The notes under the pieces were generated by a model. The model ran no database searches, was not told where the DNA came from, and worked only from the letters and a program-made list of their open reading frames with translations. A stretch of DNA of 64,000 bases from NCBI RefSeq assembly GCF_000702725.1, contig NZ_JNJI01000002.1, forward strand, positions 248,001 to 312,000. Direction: 5' to 3'. Source of the stretch: Mesoplasma photuris ATCC 49581 (lineage in GTDB: Bacteria > Bacillota_I > Bacilli_A > Mycoplasmatales > Mycoplasmataceae). Positions 20,752 to 35,884 of this stretch are shown piece by piece; the first letter of the stretch is position 1; every line of letters starts with the position of its first letter. Position numbers and translations under genes: made by a program.

Positions 20752-21909
20752 GTGACGAGTTTAAATTATTTTTTAGATAAAAAATCATTGAATAAGTTAT
20801 TAAAAGATCTTGAAAGCAAAATATGAGAAGCAAACATTCCTATTTCAATCAACAATAAGTTGAGGTTTAACCTAATAAAACAAATTGAAGCTGATTCATA
20901 CATAACCGATTATATGAATGCGTATAAGGTGAATAACCAATATGCCCCGCTTCAGATTATTAATAACCTAGATATTACAAGTCTTTTATTAATAGATGGT
21001 GATTTAACAAATAAAACGCCTGAATACGTTTATAACGCTATTGTTGAAATACGTAGAGGACGTAAAGCTATGAATACAGATGAAAAGATTATATGAAACG
21101 TTGTTGAAGCATATAATCTTATTCAAAAAGAACAATTCGAAATCAATGAAGATAATTTCGAATTGTTTGTCCATATTATTTTTAGAAATATTGGTTTAGA
21201 TTTAGATAATAAAAATTCTTATTATCGACAAGATAATGATAAAACATTAATCAAAAGTGTTTTTCCATTTGATTTAATTGATGAAGAACTTTTGGGTTTA
21301 ATTGATTATATTAAAAGTCTTAAGAAAACTAAACTTGGAGGATTTACTCAGTCATACTTGATTTTTATTCAAGTATTATTGATCAGTCCTTATCGAAAAT
21401 ATAATTTTATTGTGGCAACTTTATTGTCACAATGATATTTATATCAATCAAATTTAAATTATAAAATGATGCATCCAATTTATAAAATTACAAATAACTG
21501 AAAAGAATTTATTGGTTTATTAGATGAAGTTAGTTCAAAAGATTTTACAATAGATAGTATTTTAGAATTTATAAGAAGAGCGTTAAAAGAAGAAGTAAAT
21601 ATTTCTTATCGAAATTTATTAATTGAAAAGTGATTGAAAAATAACAAATGTAAAAACTTATTTAAAAACGATTTTCAAAAAATTATATTAGCATTGGTTG
21701 TCAACTACCCTAAGGTTGAAATCAGCTTGCAACAAATTAGACATGAATTTTCTTTTGCAGGAGAATTCTGCATTAGCAAAAAAGAGATGGAAGAACATCT
21801 TCAAACATTAGTTGATAACAAGATATTGATCACAAAACCAGGACAAACAGTCAAGTATCAGTTACTTGAAAAAGAGTTAATTAAAATAAAGCTATTATTA
21901 GCACAATAA
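20752..21909 (+). CDS. Fic-fold-like protein with degenerate active site and C-terminal winged helix
   Basis: 385 residues from GTG (20752), chosen because AGGGGAG lies at the right distance and no ATG is in frame upstream. By eye the order of motifs follows Fic proteins: an IDGD stretch (81-84) like the inhibitory S-x-x-x-E-G helix, YYRQDN (157-162) like the YR-x-x-x-V/I strand, and SPYRKYN (212-218) where Fic enzymes have HPFxxGNGR. The catalytic His and the Gly-Asn-Gly-Arg are replaced, so AMP transfer seems unlikely. Residues about 305-375 look like a winged-helix domain (an ISLQQIRHEF / CISKKEMEEHLQTLVDN pattern). It lies between rplL and rpoB, 13 bases before rpoB, so it is probably co-transcribed with rpoBC. 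A role in regulating this operon is speculation; assignment needs a profile search. Confidence 0.5.
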
Positions 21910-21922
21910 GAAAGGCAAAAAC

Positions 21923-24900
21923 ATGACTTATAAAATTAAAAAAATAAACCGTGGTGTTGAAAGAAGAGATTATACAAAAGTTTCTGGAGATTTAGCATTA
22001 CCTAACTTGATCGCAATTCAAACAGAAACATTTGATTGATTTAAAGAAACAGGAATTCAAGAAGTATTTGATGAATTTTTCCCATTAAGTCAAAATGATG
22101 GAAAAAACATTTTTACAATCAATAAATGAATTATTGGTAATTTAAACATGTCAATTAATGAAGCAAAAGAGAGATCAAAAATATTTGATGCTCCAATTTT
22201 GGCTGAAGCTTCATTATTTGTTAACTTAGAAGACGAAGAAATCTTTTTACCAGAAGGTAAATTTGACGAGAAAAAAGTTGTTATCGAATGAATTACTGAT
22301 AAATATGGTGCAACAGGGATTAAATTAGAATCTCAAAATGAAAAAACATATTCATTTACATACCAACATAAAACAACTAAAAAAGAAAAATTCAACGAAG
22401 AAAAAAACAAAGAATTATATGGACACTTTTTTGGTAATGAATTAAAAATGAATGAAGATGACATGATCATCATTACTATTAAAGAAACTAAAGAAGATAA
22501 AATTATTGCCGATGTAAACATCATCAAAAAAGGAATCATTTTCTTAGGTGATTTCCCAATGATGACAGATTCAGGAACATTCATTATTAATGGATCACAA
22601 AAAATTGTTGTTTCTCAATTAGTTAGATCACCTGGAACTTACTTTAATAAAACTCTTAACCGTAAAAATGGTGAGATGATTTATTCTGCTGATATTATTC
22701 CTGCTCGTGGTACATGATTGGAATTTGAAACTGAAACTAAGAAAAATTCAGAGACTAATGACGCATCACTTATGGTGAGAATTGATAAATCAAGAAAAAC
22801 CACTGCTACTTCTTTACTAACAACTTTAGGAATTAAAAAAGAAGAAATTTTAGATATTTTTGGAAATGATTTAATTTTAACAAACTCATACTCTCAAGAT
22901 AATTTAACAGATAACTGAGAATTTGATTTTGAAAACCAAGTTCGTGAAATTTATAAAAAAATTAAACAAGACGAAATTGCTACAACTGAAGGTGCTACAA
23001 AATACATTTACGGTTTATTATTCGATAAACGTAAATACGATTTAACAAAAGCTGGAAGATTTAAATTAAATCAAAAACTAGCAATCAAAAACAGAATTTT
23101 AGGAAAAACAATTGCTGAAGATATTGTTGATGCTAAAGGTAATGTTTTAGTTGCAAAAGATACTTTAGTTGTTAAATCAAACATTAAAGAAATCGCCACA
23201 GCTTTAGAAGGTAAAGTTATGGTTAAGACAATTAATTTCTCTGCAGGAATTAATGGTGCTAACCAAGTTCAAACTTTAAAATTATATAAAGATAATGATT
23301 TAAAATCAGAAACTGTTACTTTAGTTGGAAATATATCAACAACAACTGACGAATTTGTAACCGTGCCAGATATTTTAGCAACAATTTCATATGGAATTGA
23401 ATTAGATAACGGAATTGGTGAAATCGATGATATCGATCACTTAGGTAACCGTCGTGTTAGAACAACTGGTGAATTATTACAAAATCAATTCAGAATTGGT
23501 TTAGCTCGTATTGAGAAAAATATTAAAGATAAATTAACTACAAATGACTTATTTAAATTAAAGGCATCAACTGTAATTAATAACAAACCATTAACTTCTG
23601 TAATTGGTGAGTTCTTTAACTTATCTCAACTATCACAATTCATGGATCAAATTAACCCATTATCAGAATTAACAAACAAACGTAGATTAACAGCATTAGG
23701 TCCTGGTGGACTTTCAAGAGAACGTGCTGGATTAGAAGTTCGTGACGTTCACCCTTCACATTATGGAAGAATTTGTCCGATTGAAACTCCAGAAGGACCA
23801 AACATCGGTCTTATTAACAACTTATCAACTTATGCAGCCGTTAACGAATACGGTTTCATTACAACTCCATACAGAAAAGTTGAAAATGGTTTAATCTTAA
23901 ATGATGAAATCGTTCACTTAACAGCTGATGAAGAAAAAGACTTTATTATTGCTCAAGCAAACGTTGAAAAAGATGGAGATACAATTTTAATTCCTCATGG
24001 GGAAATGGGAATTGTTTCTCGTTATAAAGGTGATGATTACATCGCTGCAATTAACGAAATTGATTACATCGACGTTTCACCAAAACAAATCGTATCAGTA
24101 GCTACATCAGCTATTCCTTTCTTAGAACACGATGATGCTAACCGTGCCTTGATGGGAGCAAACATGCAACGTCAAGCTGTACCTTTAATTAATCCTGAAT
24201 CTCCAATTGTTGGAACAGGTATTGAATTTGAAGCTGCGCGTGACTCAGGATCTGCTGTAGTTGCTTTAGAAGATGGTGTTGTTAAATACGTTGACTCAAC
24301 AAGAATTACTGTTGAATCAAAAAACGGATCAAAAACATATACATTATCTAATTGAGAAAGATCAAACAATGGATCAGCTATTGTTCAATCATCAATTGTT
24401 AAAGTTGGTGACAAAGTAAAAGCTGGAGAAATTATTGCTGATGGTCCTTCAATGGATAAAGGTGAATTAGCTATCGGTCAAAACGTTGTTGTTGCCTTTT
24501 CAACATACAACGGTTACAACTTCGAGGACGCGATTATCATGTCTGAAAGAGTTGTGATGGAAGATAGATTTACATCAGTTCACATTGATGAATATACAAT
24601 CGAAATCAGAAATACAAAACAAGGTGCTGAAGAAGTAACAAGTGAAATTCCAAACGTTTCAGAACAAGCTAAAAAATTCTTAGACGAAGATGGTATTGTT
24701 AGAATCGGAACTGAAGTTAAAGTTGGAGATATTTTAGTTGGTAAAGTTACACCAAAAGGTCAAGCTCAACAATTATCACCAGAAGATAAATTATTACAAG
24801 CAATTTTTGGTGACAAATCTAAACATGTTAAAGATAGTTCATTAAAAGTACCAAATGGTGGTGAAGGAATTGTTCAAGCAGTTAAACGTTTCAAAGTTGA

Positions 24901-25840
24901 AGATGGTTATGATGATTTAGGAGCTGATGTAATCGAAAAAGTTATTGTTTACATCGTTCAAAAACGTAAAATCCAAGAAGGTGATAAAATGTCTGGACGA
25001 CACGGAAATAAAGGTATTATTTCTCGTATCTTACCAATTGAAGACATGCCTCACTTAGAAGACGGAACACCAGTTGACATTATGTTAAACCCACAAGGGG
25101 TTCCATCACGTATGAATATTGGTCAAATTTTAGAAATTCACTTAGGTATGGCTGCTCAAAAACTTGGTTTAAAAATTAATACACCAGTATTTGAAGGTTT
25201 AAATGAAGAAGAATTAAAAGATATCATGGCAGAAGCTGGAATGACAAACTTTGGTAAAGTTAACTTAATCGATGGTCAAACTGGAGAAATGATTGACAAA
25301 CCAATTTCAGTTGGTGTAATGTACATGTTGAAACTATCACACATGGTTGATGATAAATTACATGCACGTAACGTAGGACCATACTCATTAATTACTCAAC
25401 AACCATTAGGAGGTAAAGCTCAAAATGGTGGACAACGTTTCGGAGAAATGGAAGTTTGAGCATTAGAAGCTTATGGAGCTGCACATACATTGAGAGAAAT
25501 CTTAACAATTAAATCAGATGATATTAAAGGTCGTTCAAAAACTTATGAAGCTATTGTTAGATCAAAACGTTTACCTGAACCAGGAATTCCTGAATCATTC
25601 AACGTTCTAACAAAAGAAATTATGGGATTAGGATTCGATATGTACATGATTGATGATGAAGGAAACAAAATCGCAATTAATGCATACGATGACATTGAAT
25701 CAGATGATTTAGAATTAGATAGTGATTACCAATCAAATGATACATTTTCTATCGGTGAAAAAATGGAAATTGAATTTGAGGAAATGGTAATCGTATCTGA
25801 TGAAGAAATTAATCAAGATTTTGAAAACGAAGTAGAATAG
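21923..25840 (+). CDS. rpoB: RNA polymerase beta subunit
   Basis: 1305 residues across six TGA-split pieces, all in one frame. Visible landmarks: [29 protein letters not shown] near the start, [32 protein letters not shown] with [17 protein letters not shown] (rifampicin-pocket region), [30 protein letters not shown], and [18 protein letters not shown] near the C-terminus. It forms the catalytic core together with rpoC, which starts 19 bases later. The ribosome-binding site AGAAAGG is modest. Confidence 0.97.
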
Positions 25841-25858
25841 TAGGAGAGGGAAATAAAG

Positions 25859-29743
<3,885 letters not shown>

Positions 29744-29752
29744 TAATCTTAT

Positions 29753-29779
29753 AAAATAACCTACGGGTTATTTTTTTTA
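29753..29779 (+). terminator. Terminator of rpoBC
   Basis: AAAATAACC (29753-29761), TACG tetraloop, GGTTATTTT (29766-29774) and further T. Confidence 0.9.
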
Positions 29780-29789
29780 TAAAAAAAAG

Positions 29790-29805
29790 CACCTTTAATA
29801 AGGTG
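29790..29805 (-). terminator. Orphan minus-strand terminator-like hairpin
   Basis: CACCTT (29790-29795), TAAT, AAGGTG (29800-29805), with eight A on the plus-strand left flank, i.e. a T tract for minus-strand transcripts. No minus-strand gene ends here. Confidence 0.4.
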
Positions 29806-29906
29806 TGTGATCAAATAAATTTTACCATGAAAAATCTTCTCAAATTGATAACAATTTAAATTAAAAAAAACATAAAAATTCATTTAAAAAAAATTAATTA
29901 TTAAAG

Positions 29907-29912
29907 TATAAT
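29907..29912 (+). promoter_or_regulatory. -10 box of the aquaporin-family gene
   Basis: TATAAT about 27 bases before the start codon; no clear -35. The remainder of 29806-29906 is AT-rich with no gene seen. Confidence 0.5.
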
Positions 29913-29938
29913 TTTAAAAATAAAAAGAGGGAGAGAAA

Positions 29939-30694
29939 ATGGAAAATTGATATATTCACTTTTTATCAGAATTTGTAGGTAGTTTCTTACTTGTTTTGAT
30001 CGGGAGTTCAATGATGCTAAATTTGTTCTTAAAAGGAACTTTAGCATATAAAGAAAAACCAAGCAGTCTTCACATTGCTTTTGGTTGAGCATCGGCTGTT
30101 GTTGTTGCAGTTGTTGTTGGTCTAATGATTGGTGGCAGATCACATATAAATTTTGCAATTACGATTGTTTATATTATAAGCGGTTGAGAAAATGAAGTTG
30201 GACCATACTGAATGATACCTGTATATTTTGCTGCACAAGCAGCAGGTTTCACATTAGGATATGCAATTGTTACATTATTGTATTTTTCAAAAATGAAAGA
30301 AAATGCCAAAGAAGGACTTGGAAAAATGTTAATTGTTGGTTATGCTAGTGGAACAACTAGCAAATCAAAAGTAATAGCTGGGTTAAATGAATTTATAAGT
30401 ATGTTTATATTCTTAATAGCATTCGTATTTATGATTGGAAACTATAATAATATATTAGCTCCAGGAGTATCGTTTATATTCTTATTTATCATAGTCCTAG
30501 CAATAAGTTTTGCGTTTTCATCAATGACTACATCAGGAATTAATCCTATAAAAGATTTGGTTGGAAGAACATTCCACCATGCTTTAAAAATAGAGGGAAA
30601 AGGAAGTTCTAATTGATCATTTGCTTGAATTCCAGTTACTTTTACAATGCTTGCAGGTGTGGTTGTAGGGATAGGATTAAAATTTTTAGGATAA
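29939..30694 (+). CDS. glpF: MIP-family channel (glycerol facilitator/aquaporin-like) with altered NPA motifs
   Basis: 251 residues with about six membrane segments and the internal two-fold pattern of the MIP family. The first half starts FLSEFVGSFLLVLIGSSMMLN. The first NPA box is replaced by NFA (residues 71-73, in SHINFAITI) and the second by NPI (202-204, in GINPIKDLVGR). These loops line the pore, so selectivity may differ from standard GlpF; glycerol uptake is therefore tentative. It has a GAGGGAGAG ribosome-binding site and its own promoter and terminator, so it is probably monocistronic. Confidence 0.75.
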
Positions 30695-30712
30695 CTTAGG
30701 TTGTCTTTTTTT
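30690..30712 (+). terminator. Terminator of the MIP channel gene
   Basis: GATAAC (30690-30695) pairs with GTTGTC (30700-30705, one G-T) and is followed by seven T; the stem includes the TAA stop codon. Confidence 0.7.
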
Positions 30713-30762
30713 ATTTTTAATGCAAAATAAAAAATGAGTAATATTACTTGTTAAGGAGAAAA

Positions 30763-31629
30763 ATGTACAAGATAAATAATGATGAAATCAAACTTTTAAT
30801 TTCAGATGTTGATGGAACTTTATTTGAAGAAGCGCGTTATGGAGCGATTCCAAGTAGAGATAAAAAAGTTTTAGGAGATTTTATTTCTAAAGGTAACTAT
30901 TTTATGTTAAATACTGGTAATTTACCATTTATGATGGAAAATCTTTTTATTAATTTTGTTGGGAAAATTAATAATCAAACAAAATATATAATTGGGTCAA
31001 ATGGAAATATTATCAAAAATTATTTAACTGGTGATGTGACTACTAATATGAATTTTGATAATCAAACCTTAAAAACAATAGTTGATGTTTGCAAGAAAAA
31101 TAATTGACAATATGACATTACTGGTGAAAATGGAGAAGTTTGATACTTTTCTGAAACTTCATTTTTAGAAATGTATGTTGAAGTTACAAAAGCTGATCGA
31201 AAGCATTTTTTTCTACTAGATGAAGAAATGCTTTCTAATATAAATAATTCACCAAAAGTTACACTACAAAATACTAAAGGGACTTCTAATGAAGAAGTTG
31301 AAAGACAATTTAAAGAATCAGGAATTAATGTTGAGATTGTTTGATGAAATGATCATGGTTTAGATTTAATGCCAGGAAGAATTGATAAATTTTTAGGTAT
31401 TAAAAAAATAGTAGAAATCATTAATAAAGAAGAAGGAAAAAATTTAACTTTAAATAATGTTGTTTATTTTGGTGATCAACACAATGATAAAGAAGTGTTT
31501 AAAAATCTTAAATATGCAATTGCGATGGATAATGCAATTGATGAAATTAAAGAACTTGCATATGAAATCACAGATTCTGTAAACGATGGTGGTGTTTGAA
31601 GATACATGGAAAAAATTAAAGTTAATTAA
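30763..31629 (+). CDS. HAD-superfamily (Cof-type) phosphatase
   Basis: 288 residues from ATG 30763, which follows AAGGAG. Motif I is DVDGTLF with the nucleophile Asp-15 and general acid Asp-17, a Cof/YwpJ-type cap domain lies in the middle, and GDQHNDKEVF near the C-terminus is motif IV. These enzymes remove phosphate from sugar phosphates, nucleotides or cofactors; the substrate cannot be read from sequence. Single gene, convergent with the rhodanese gene. Confidence 0.85.
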
Positions 31630-31636
31630 AATAAAA

Positions 31637-31675
31637 AAATAAATCTACTACTTTAAAAGTGTGGATTTATTTTTG
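31637..31675. terminator. Bidirectional terminator, HAD gene / rhodanese gene
   Basis: A 12-bp stem (31637-31648 with 31661-31672, one G-T pair) flanked by A and T tracts, lying between two convergent genes. Confidence 0.8.
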
Positions 31676-31677
31676 TT

Positions 31678-31965
31678 CTAATTAAAGTTTTGAATTCCAT
31701 CATTCAAAACGAAGACGTTATCATATCCTGCTTTCCTCATTTTTGAAGCAACTAAAGAACTACGATTACCATAATTGCAAATCGTTATTAATTTTGTGTT
31801 TTTATCAGGAAACAAATTTGAAAACTGAGTTAATAATTTATCATAAGTAATATTAATAGCACCATCATATGTTTTAAAAGCAGAGAGTTCATATGGACTT
31901 CTGACGTCAACCACTATTCATCCTTGATTTACCAAATTTTTAAATTCTTGATTATTGATTCTCAT
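31678..31965 (-). CDS. Rhodanese-domain protein
   Basis: 95 residues, a single rhodanese domain. The start is ATG at 31965 with GAGGTG eight bases upstream; an upstream Trp TGA means shorter starts are artefacts. It has VDVRSPYEL (the conserved D-V-R) and the active loop CNYGNRS with Cys-63. Stand-alone rhodaneses move sulfane sulfur or detoxify reactive sulfur; the partner is unknown. Divergent from rpiB. Confidence 0.87.
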
Positions 31966-32034
31966 AAAGCACCTCTTCAAATTTATTCTATTACATTATT
32001 TTTTATAAAAACAATTTTTGTATTTATTAAGTAA

Positions 32035-32046
32035 ACATTTAAATGT
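32035..32046. promoter_or_regulatory. 12-bp palindrome upstream of rpiB
   Basis: ACATTTAAATGT is perfectly self-complementary and lies 28 bases before rpiB in the divergent gap with the rhodanese gene. It could be an operator, but palindromes of A and T arise easily by chance here. Confidence 0.25.
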
Positions 32047-32074
32047 AAAATCATTAAAGATTAAGGCGGTTAAA

Positions 32075-32512
32075 ATGGAAAAAATATATATATCAAGTGA
32101 CCACACTGGTGTGGAAATGAAATTAGCTATTGCTGATCATTTAAAAACAAAGGGATACGAAGTTATTATAATGGGAAATAGTGATGCAACTGCTTGTAGT
32201 TATGCAAATAATGGTATTGAACTTGCTGAAGCTGTTGTTTCAAATAAAGGATCATTAGGAATTGCAATTTGTGGAACTGGAGTTGGAATTAGTATTGCAG
32301 CTAACAAAGTAAAAGGTGCTAGAGCTGGATTGGTTTATGAAACACAAACAGCTGAATTAATTAGACAACATAATAATGCTAATATATTAGCGACTGGTGC
32401 TAGATTAATAGCTGTTGATAAAGCAATCAAATTAGTTGATATCTTTTTATCAACACCATTTGAAGGTGGAAGACACCAAGAAAGAGTTGAGGTTATAGAT
32501 AACTATGAATAA
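32075..32512 (+). CDS. rpiB: Ribose-5-phosphate isomerase B
   Basis: 145 residues from ATG 32075, eight bases after AAGGCGG; longer readings lack a ribosome-binding site. [23 protein letters not shown] with the catalytic Cys, and [14 protein letters not shown] are RpiB signatures. It interconverts ribose 5-phosphate and ribulose 5-phosphate for nucleotide supply. The related LacA/LacB subunits of galactose-6-phosphate isomerase are an alternative, but a single gene favours RpiB. Overlaps glyA by eight bases. Confidence 0.88.
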   Translation: MEKIYISSDHTGVEMKLAIADHLKTKGYEVIIMGNSDATACSYANNGIELAEAVVSNKGSLGIAICGTGVGISIAANKVKGARAGLVYETQTAELIRQHNNANILATGARLIAVDKAIKLVDIFLSTPFEGGRHQERVEVIDNYE

Positions 32513-33734
32513 AAATATTGCTAAAATGTTAAATAAAGAGTTGAATAGACAACAAACTCATATTGAATTAATTGCTTCTGAAAACTATGTTTCAGAAGCA
32601 GTGCTATCATGTAATGGTTCAATTTTTACAAATAAATATGCTGAAGGATATCCTGGTAAAAGATATTATGGAGGTTGTGAATTTATTGATGAAGTCGAAT
32701 CAATGGGAATTGAATTAGCAAAGAAAATTTTTAATGCTGATCATGCAAATTTACAACCACATTCTGGTTCACAAGCCAACGAAGCTGCATATAGAACACT
32801 TTTAGAAAAAGGAGATAAAATTGTAGCAATGAGTCTTGATGCGGGTGGTCACTTAACTCATGGTTTCCATATTAACTTTTCGGGAAATGATTACGATTTT
32901 AAACACTATGGTGTTAATAAAGAAACAGAACAATTAGATTTTGATGAAATTGAAGCAGTTGTTAAATCTCATAAACCAAAATTGATTGTTGCTGGTGCTA
33001 GTGCTTATTCAAGAGCAATTGATTTTAAAAAATTCAGAGAAATTGCTGATAAATATAATGCTATGTTAATGGTTGATATGGCACATATTGCAGGATTAGT
33101 TGCTGCTGGTGTTCACCAAAATCCAGTTGAGTATGCTGATATTGTAACTACAACAACACATAAAACTTTACGTGGTGCACGTGGTGGAATGATTTTATGT
33201 AAAGCACAATATGCTAAAAAATTAGACTCTATAGTTTTCCCTGGAATTCAAGGTGGACCACTAGAAAATCAAATCGCTGGTAAAGTTCAAGCATTATTTG
33301 AAGCTGACACAAAAGCATTTAAAAAATATGGTAAACAAGTTGTTGCTAATGCGAAGGCTTTTGCTAGTGCTTTAGAAAAAGAAGGTTTAAGAATTATTGC
33401 TGGAGGAACTGACAATCATTTATTGACTTTTGAAGTTAAAAAAACTTTAGGTTTAACAGGTAAAAAAGCAGAAAACATTCTTGAATCAATTGGAATTGTT
33501 ACAAACAAAAATATGATTCCATTCGATGAAGAAAAACCATTCTATACATCTGGTGTTAGAGTTGGAACACCAGCAATGACAACACGTGGTTTTAAAGAAA
33601 AAGAATTTGAACAAGTAGCATCAATCATTGTTAGAGCTTTAAAAGACTCAAGCGAAAAAAATCTTAAAGCACTTTCAAAAGAAGTTGAAAAAATTTGTTT
33701 AAAATTTCCGATTTACGAAAAAATTAGTTATTAA
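32505..33734 (+). CDS. glyA: Serine hydroxymethyltransferase
   Basis: 409 residues. PLP-dependent fold type I enzyme: LIASENYVS and [16 protein letters not shown] near the start, then [13 protein letters not shown], and [14 protein letters not shown] with the PLP lysine at residue 220. It makes glycine and methylene-THF from serine. The ATG lies within the rpiB coding end (eight-base overlap, ATGAATAA), so translation is probably coupled. Followed by a strong terminator. Confidence 0.96.
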   Translation: MNKNIAKMLNKELNRQQTHIELIASENYVSEAVLSCNGSIFTNKYAEGYPGKRYYGGCEFIDEVESMGIELAKKIFNADHANLQPHSGSQANEAAYRTLLEKGDKIVAMSLDAGGHLTHGFHINFSGNDYDFKHYGVNKETEQLDFDEIEAVVKSHKPKLIVAGASAYSRAIDFKKFREIADKYNAMLMVDMAHIAGLVAAGVHQNPVEYADIVTTTTHKTLRGARGGMILCKAQYAKKLDSIVFPGIQGGPLENQIAGKVQALFEADTKAFKKYGKQVVANAKAFASALEKEGLRIIAGGTDNHLLTFEVKKTLGLTGKKAENILESIGIVTNKNMIPFDEEKPFYTSGVRVGTPAMTTRGFKEKEFEQVASIIVRALKDSSEKNLKALSKEVEKICLKFPIYEKISY

Positions 33735-33735
33735 T

Positions 33736-33763
33736 AAAATTCGGTTTAAGCCGAATTTTTTGT
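33736..33763 (+). terminator. Terminator of rpiB-glyA
   Basis: AAAATTCGG (33736-33744), loop TTTAAG, CCGAATTTT (33751-33759) and more T. Confidence 0.92.
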
Positions 33764-33772
33764 TTTATCATT

Positions 33773-33778
33773 TATAAT
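33773..33778 (+). promoter_or_regulatory. -10 box of the rpiR-type regulator gene
   Basis: TATAAT 30 bases before the ATG at 33809; no matching -35 apart from the terminator T tract. Confidence 0.5.
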
Positions 33779-33808
33779 GAACTTGAATAGATTAAAAGAG
33801 GTGTATCG

Positions 33809-34606
33809 ATGATTAATGAAGATTTTATTTTAAGAATGAAAGATCTTAGTTCTAAAACTTATGATACGATTGAAAGTTCAATATATAAAGGAATTATTGA
33901 TAATACAAAAGAAATAATTAACGGAATGACTTTAGAAGAATTTGCAAAAGCTTGTTTTACTTCAAAACCAACGATTTTAAAATTTTGTAAAAATATTGGA
34001 TTATCAGGCTATTCAGAGCTTAGATATAAAATAAGATCATCAGACTCTAGTAAAGATGCAATTTTTACTGAATTAAACATATCTAAGGATTATAATAATG
34101 AATCTTTTAAATCTAAATATATTGAAATAGTTAAAAAATATGCAGACTATTCATCTGATTGATTTGATAATAATCAAGAAGAAGTGGATAAAATAATTAA
34201 TCAAATAAACGAAGGCGGAATAATTTATATTTATGCTAGTAATCTTGCATACAGTTCTTCAAGAAATTTTTTTCAGAAGATGATTTGAGGAAGTAAATTT
34301 GTTGTTTTAGAAAACGACATTACGCTATTTGAAAGTTTCATAAATCAAAGTAAAGAAAACGATATATTTATAATGATTTCACTATCTGGTAAAAATCCGC
34401 AAACAAAACAATTGATAAATGCGATAAATGGGAAAAGAAAAGTATTTGGTATATTAGGTCCTCACAATATTTCACAAGATAAATTGTGAACACAAATTTT
34501 AGTTCCGCAATGAGAAAATAAACTTTGAGATAATTATTCGGTTAGAGGACAATTATTAATTAACTTATTTGATATATTGCACTTTGAAATCTTTAATAAA
34601 ATTTAA
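33809..34606 (+). CDS. RpiR-family transcriptional regulator
   Basis: 265 residues. The N-terminal HTH_6-type domain (about 1-80) carries MTLEEFAKACFTSKPTILKFCKNIGLSGYSELRYKI, the usual RpiR recognition-helix region. The C-terminal SIS domain (about 125-260) binds sugar phosphates. The SIS half is less conserved than the HTH half. It lies directly upstream of the AgaS-PTS-aldolase operon in the same direction, separated by a terminator and a 15-base palindrome that overlaps the operon promoter. It is therefore the likely regulator of that operon (inference). Confidence 0.85.
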
Positions 34607-34638
34607 AACAACTTTACCATAGTAAAGTTGTTTTACTA
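34605..34638 (+). terminator. Terminator of the rpiR-type gene
   Basis: A perfect 13-bp stem (34605-34617 with 34622-34634), four-base loop, T-rich 3' arm; it begins within the TAA stop. Confidence 0.9.
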
Positions 34639-34664
34639 TGTTATATTGTATTAGGTAAAACAAA

Positions 34665-34696
34665 ATTGTAATTTACAATGTAGTTAGAATTATATT
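34665..34696 (+). promoter_or_regulatory. Promoter and putative operator of the AgaS-PTS operon
   Basis: ATTGTAA-T-TTACAAT (34665-34679) is a perfect inverted repeat. Its left arm contains a possible -35 hexamer TTGTAA (34667-34672), and TATATT (34691-34696) lies 18 bases further as a -10. A repressor bound here would block RNA polymerase. The adjacent RpiR-type protein is the obvious candidate. Confidence 0.55.
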
Positions 34697-34710
34697 AGGA
34701 GGTATAAAAT

Positions 34711-35868
34711 ATGATTTTAAATTTTAACGAAAATGAATTAAAAGAGAATAATTCATTCAACACACTAAATGAAATTTGTCATCAACCTATGGTTTGAAGT
34801 AAAGTTTCTGATTTAGTAAAACAAAATTTTACAAATATTAAATCATTTGTAAAAGATAATCTTAAGAAAGATACAAAGATTATATTTACAGGGGCAGGTA
34901 CCTCTGAATTTGTTGGTAACTCTATTTACAATTACTTCGTTTCCAATGGATTAAATGCTCTTTCGATTTCAACTACAGATATTACATCTAATCCATTAGA
35001 TTATTTTAATGTTGATGAAGATATAATTTTGGTATCATTTGCAAGATCTGGTAATTCACCAGAATCAATCAAAACATATGAATTAGTTAACTCACTAAAC
35101 ATTAAAACAAAGAACGTTGTTATTACATGTAATAAAGATGGTGATTTAGCTAAAAAATGTCGACCAGATAGTGATTTACTTTTTTTACTACCAGAAGAAT
35201 CTAATGATAAATCTTTTGCTATGACATCAAGTTATACAGGGATGATTCTTGCTGCACTATTAATTTTAGATATTGATAATTTTGAAAAAAATTACGAAAG
35301 TGTAAATTCTAATGCAAAAAATGTAGAGAAAAAAATAAATGAATTTTATTTAAAAATTAAAGAAATAGCAGAAATAGAAACAGAGAGATTAATCTTTTTA
35401 GGAGCATCAAACTTAAATGGTATAGCACAAGAATCACATTTAAAAGTTTTGGAATTAACAGCTGGTAAAATGGCCACATTTTTCAATTCGCCATTAGGAT
35501 TTAGACATGGACCCAAATCTATATTAAATGATAAAAGTATAGTTGTCTTGTTAATGAGTAATAATGAATATTCAAGACTATACGATAAAGATTTGTTGAG
35601 AGAATTAAGTAGTCAAAAACAAATTAAAAAATTAATTACAATTGATTTTAAATTTGATAAAGAAGTGATCGAAAATTCAGATGTATCATTTAATTTTGAT
35701 ATTGAAAACAAAAATCAAATATTTAACGGAGTGAATTATATATTATTTGCACAACTTTATGCATTTTATAAATCTCTGAACTTTGGATTACAACCAGATA
35801 ATCCATGACCATCAGGATTAGTTAATAGAGTTGTTCAGGGAGTAATACTTCACGAATACAAAAAATAA
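34711..35868 (+). CDS. agaS: AgaS-like SIS-domain sugar isomerase/deaminase
   Basis: 385 residues with two SIS domains. IFTGAGTSEFVGNS (about 59-72) and LVSFARSGNSPESIKT (about 106-121) are typical sugar-phosphate loops, and PLGFRHGPKSI in the second half matches the AgaS/GlmS-isomerase family. AgaS-type proteins act on amino-sugar phosphates such as galactosamine 6-phosphate, or as ketose-aldose isomerases. GlmS is excluded because the glutaminase domain is absent. First gene of the operon with the EIICB and aldolase; AGGAGG precedes the ATG. Confidence 0.8.
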
Positions 35869-35884
35869 ACCAAGGAGACATAAA

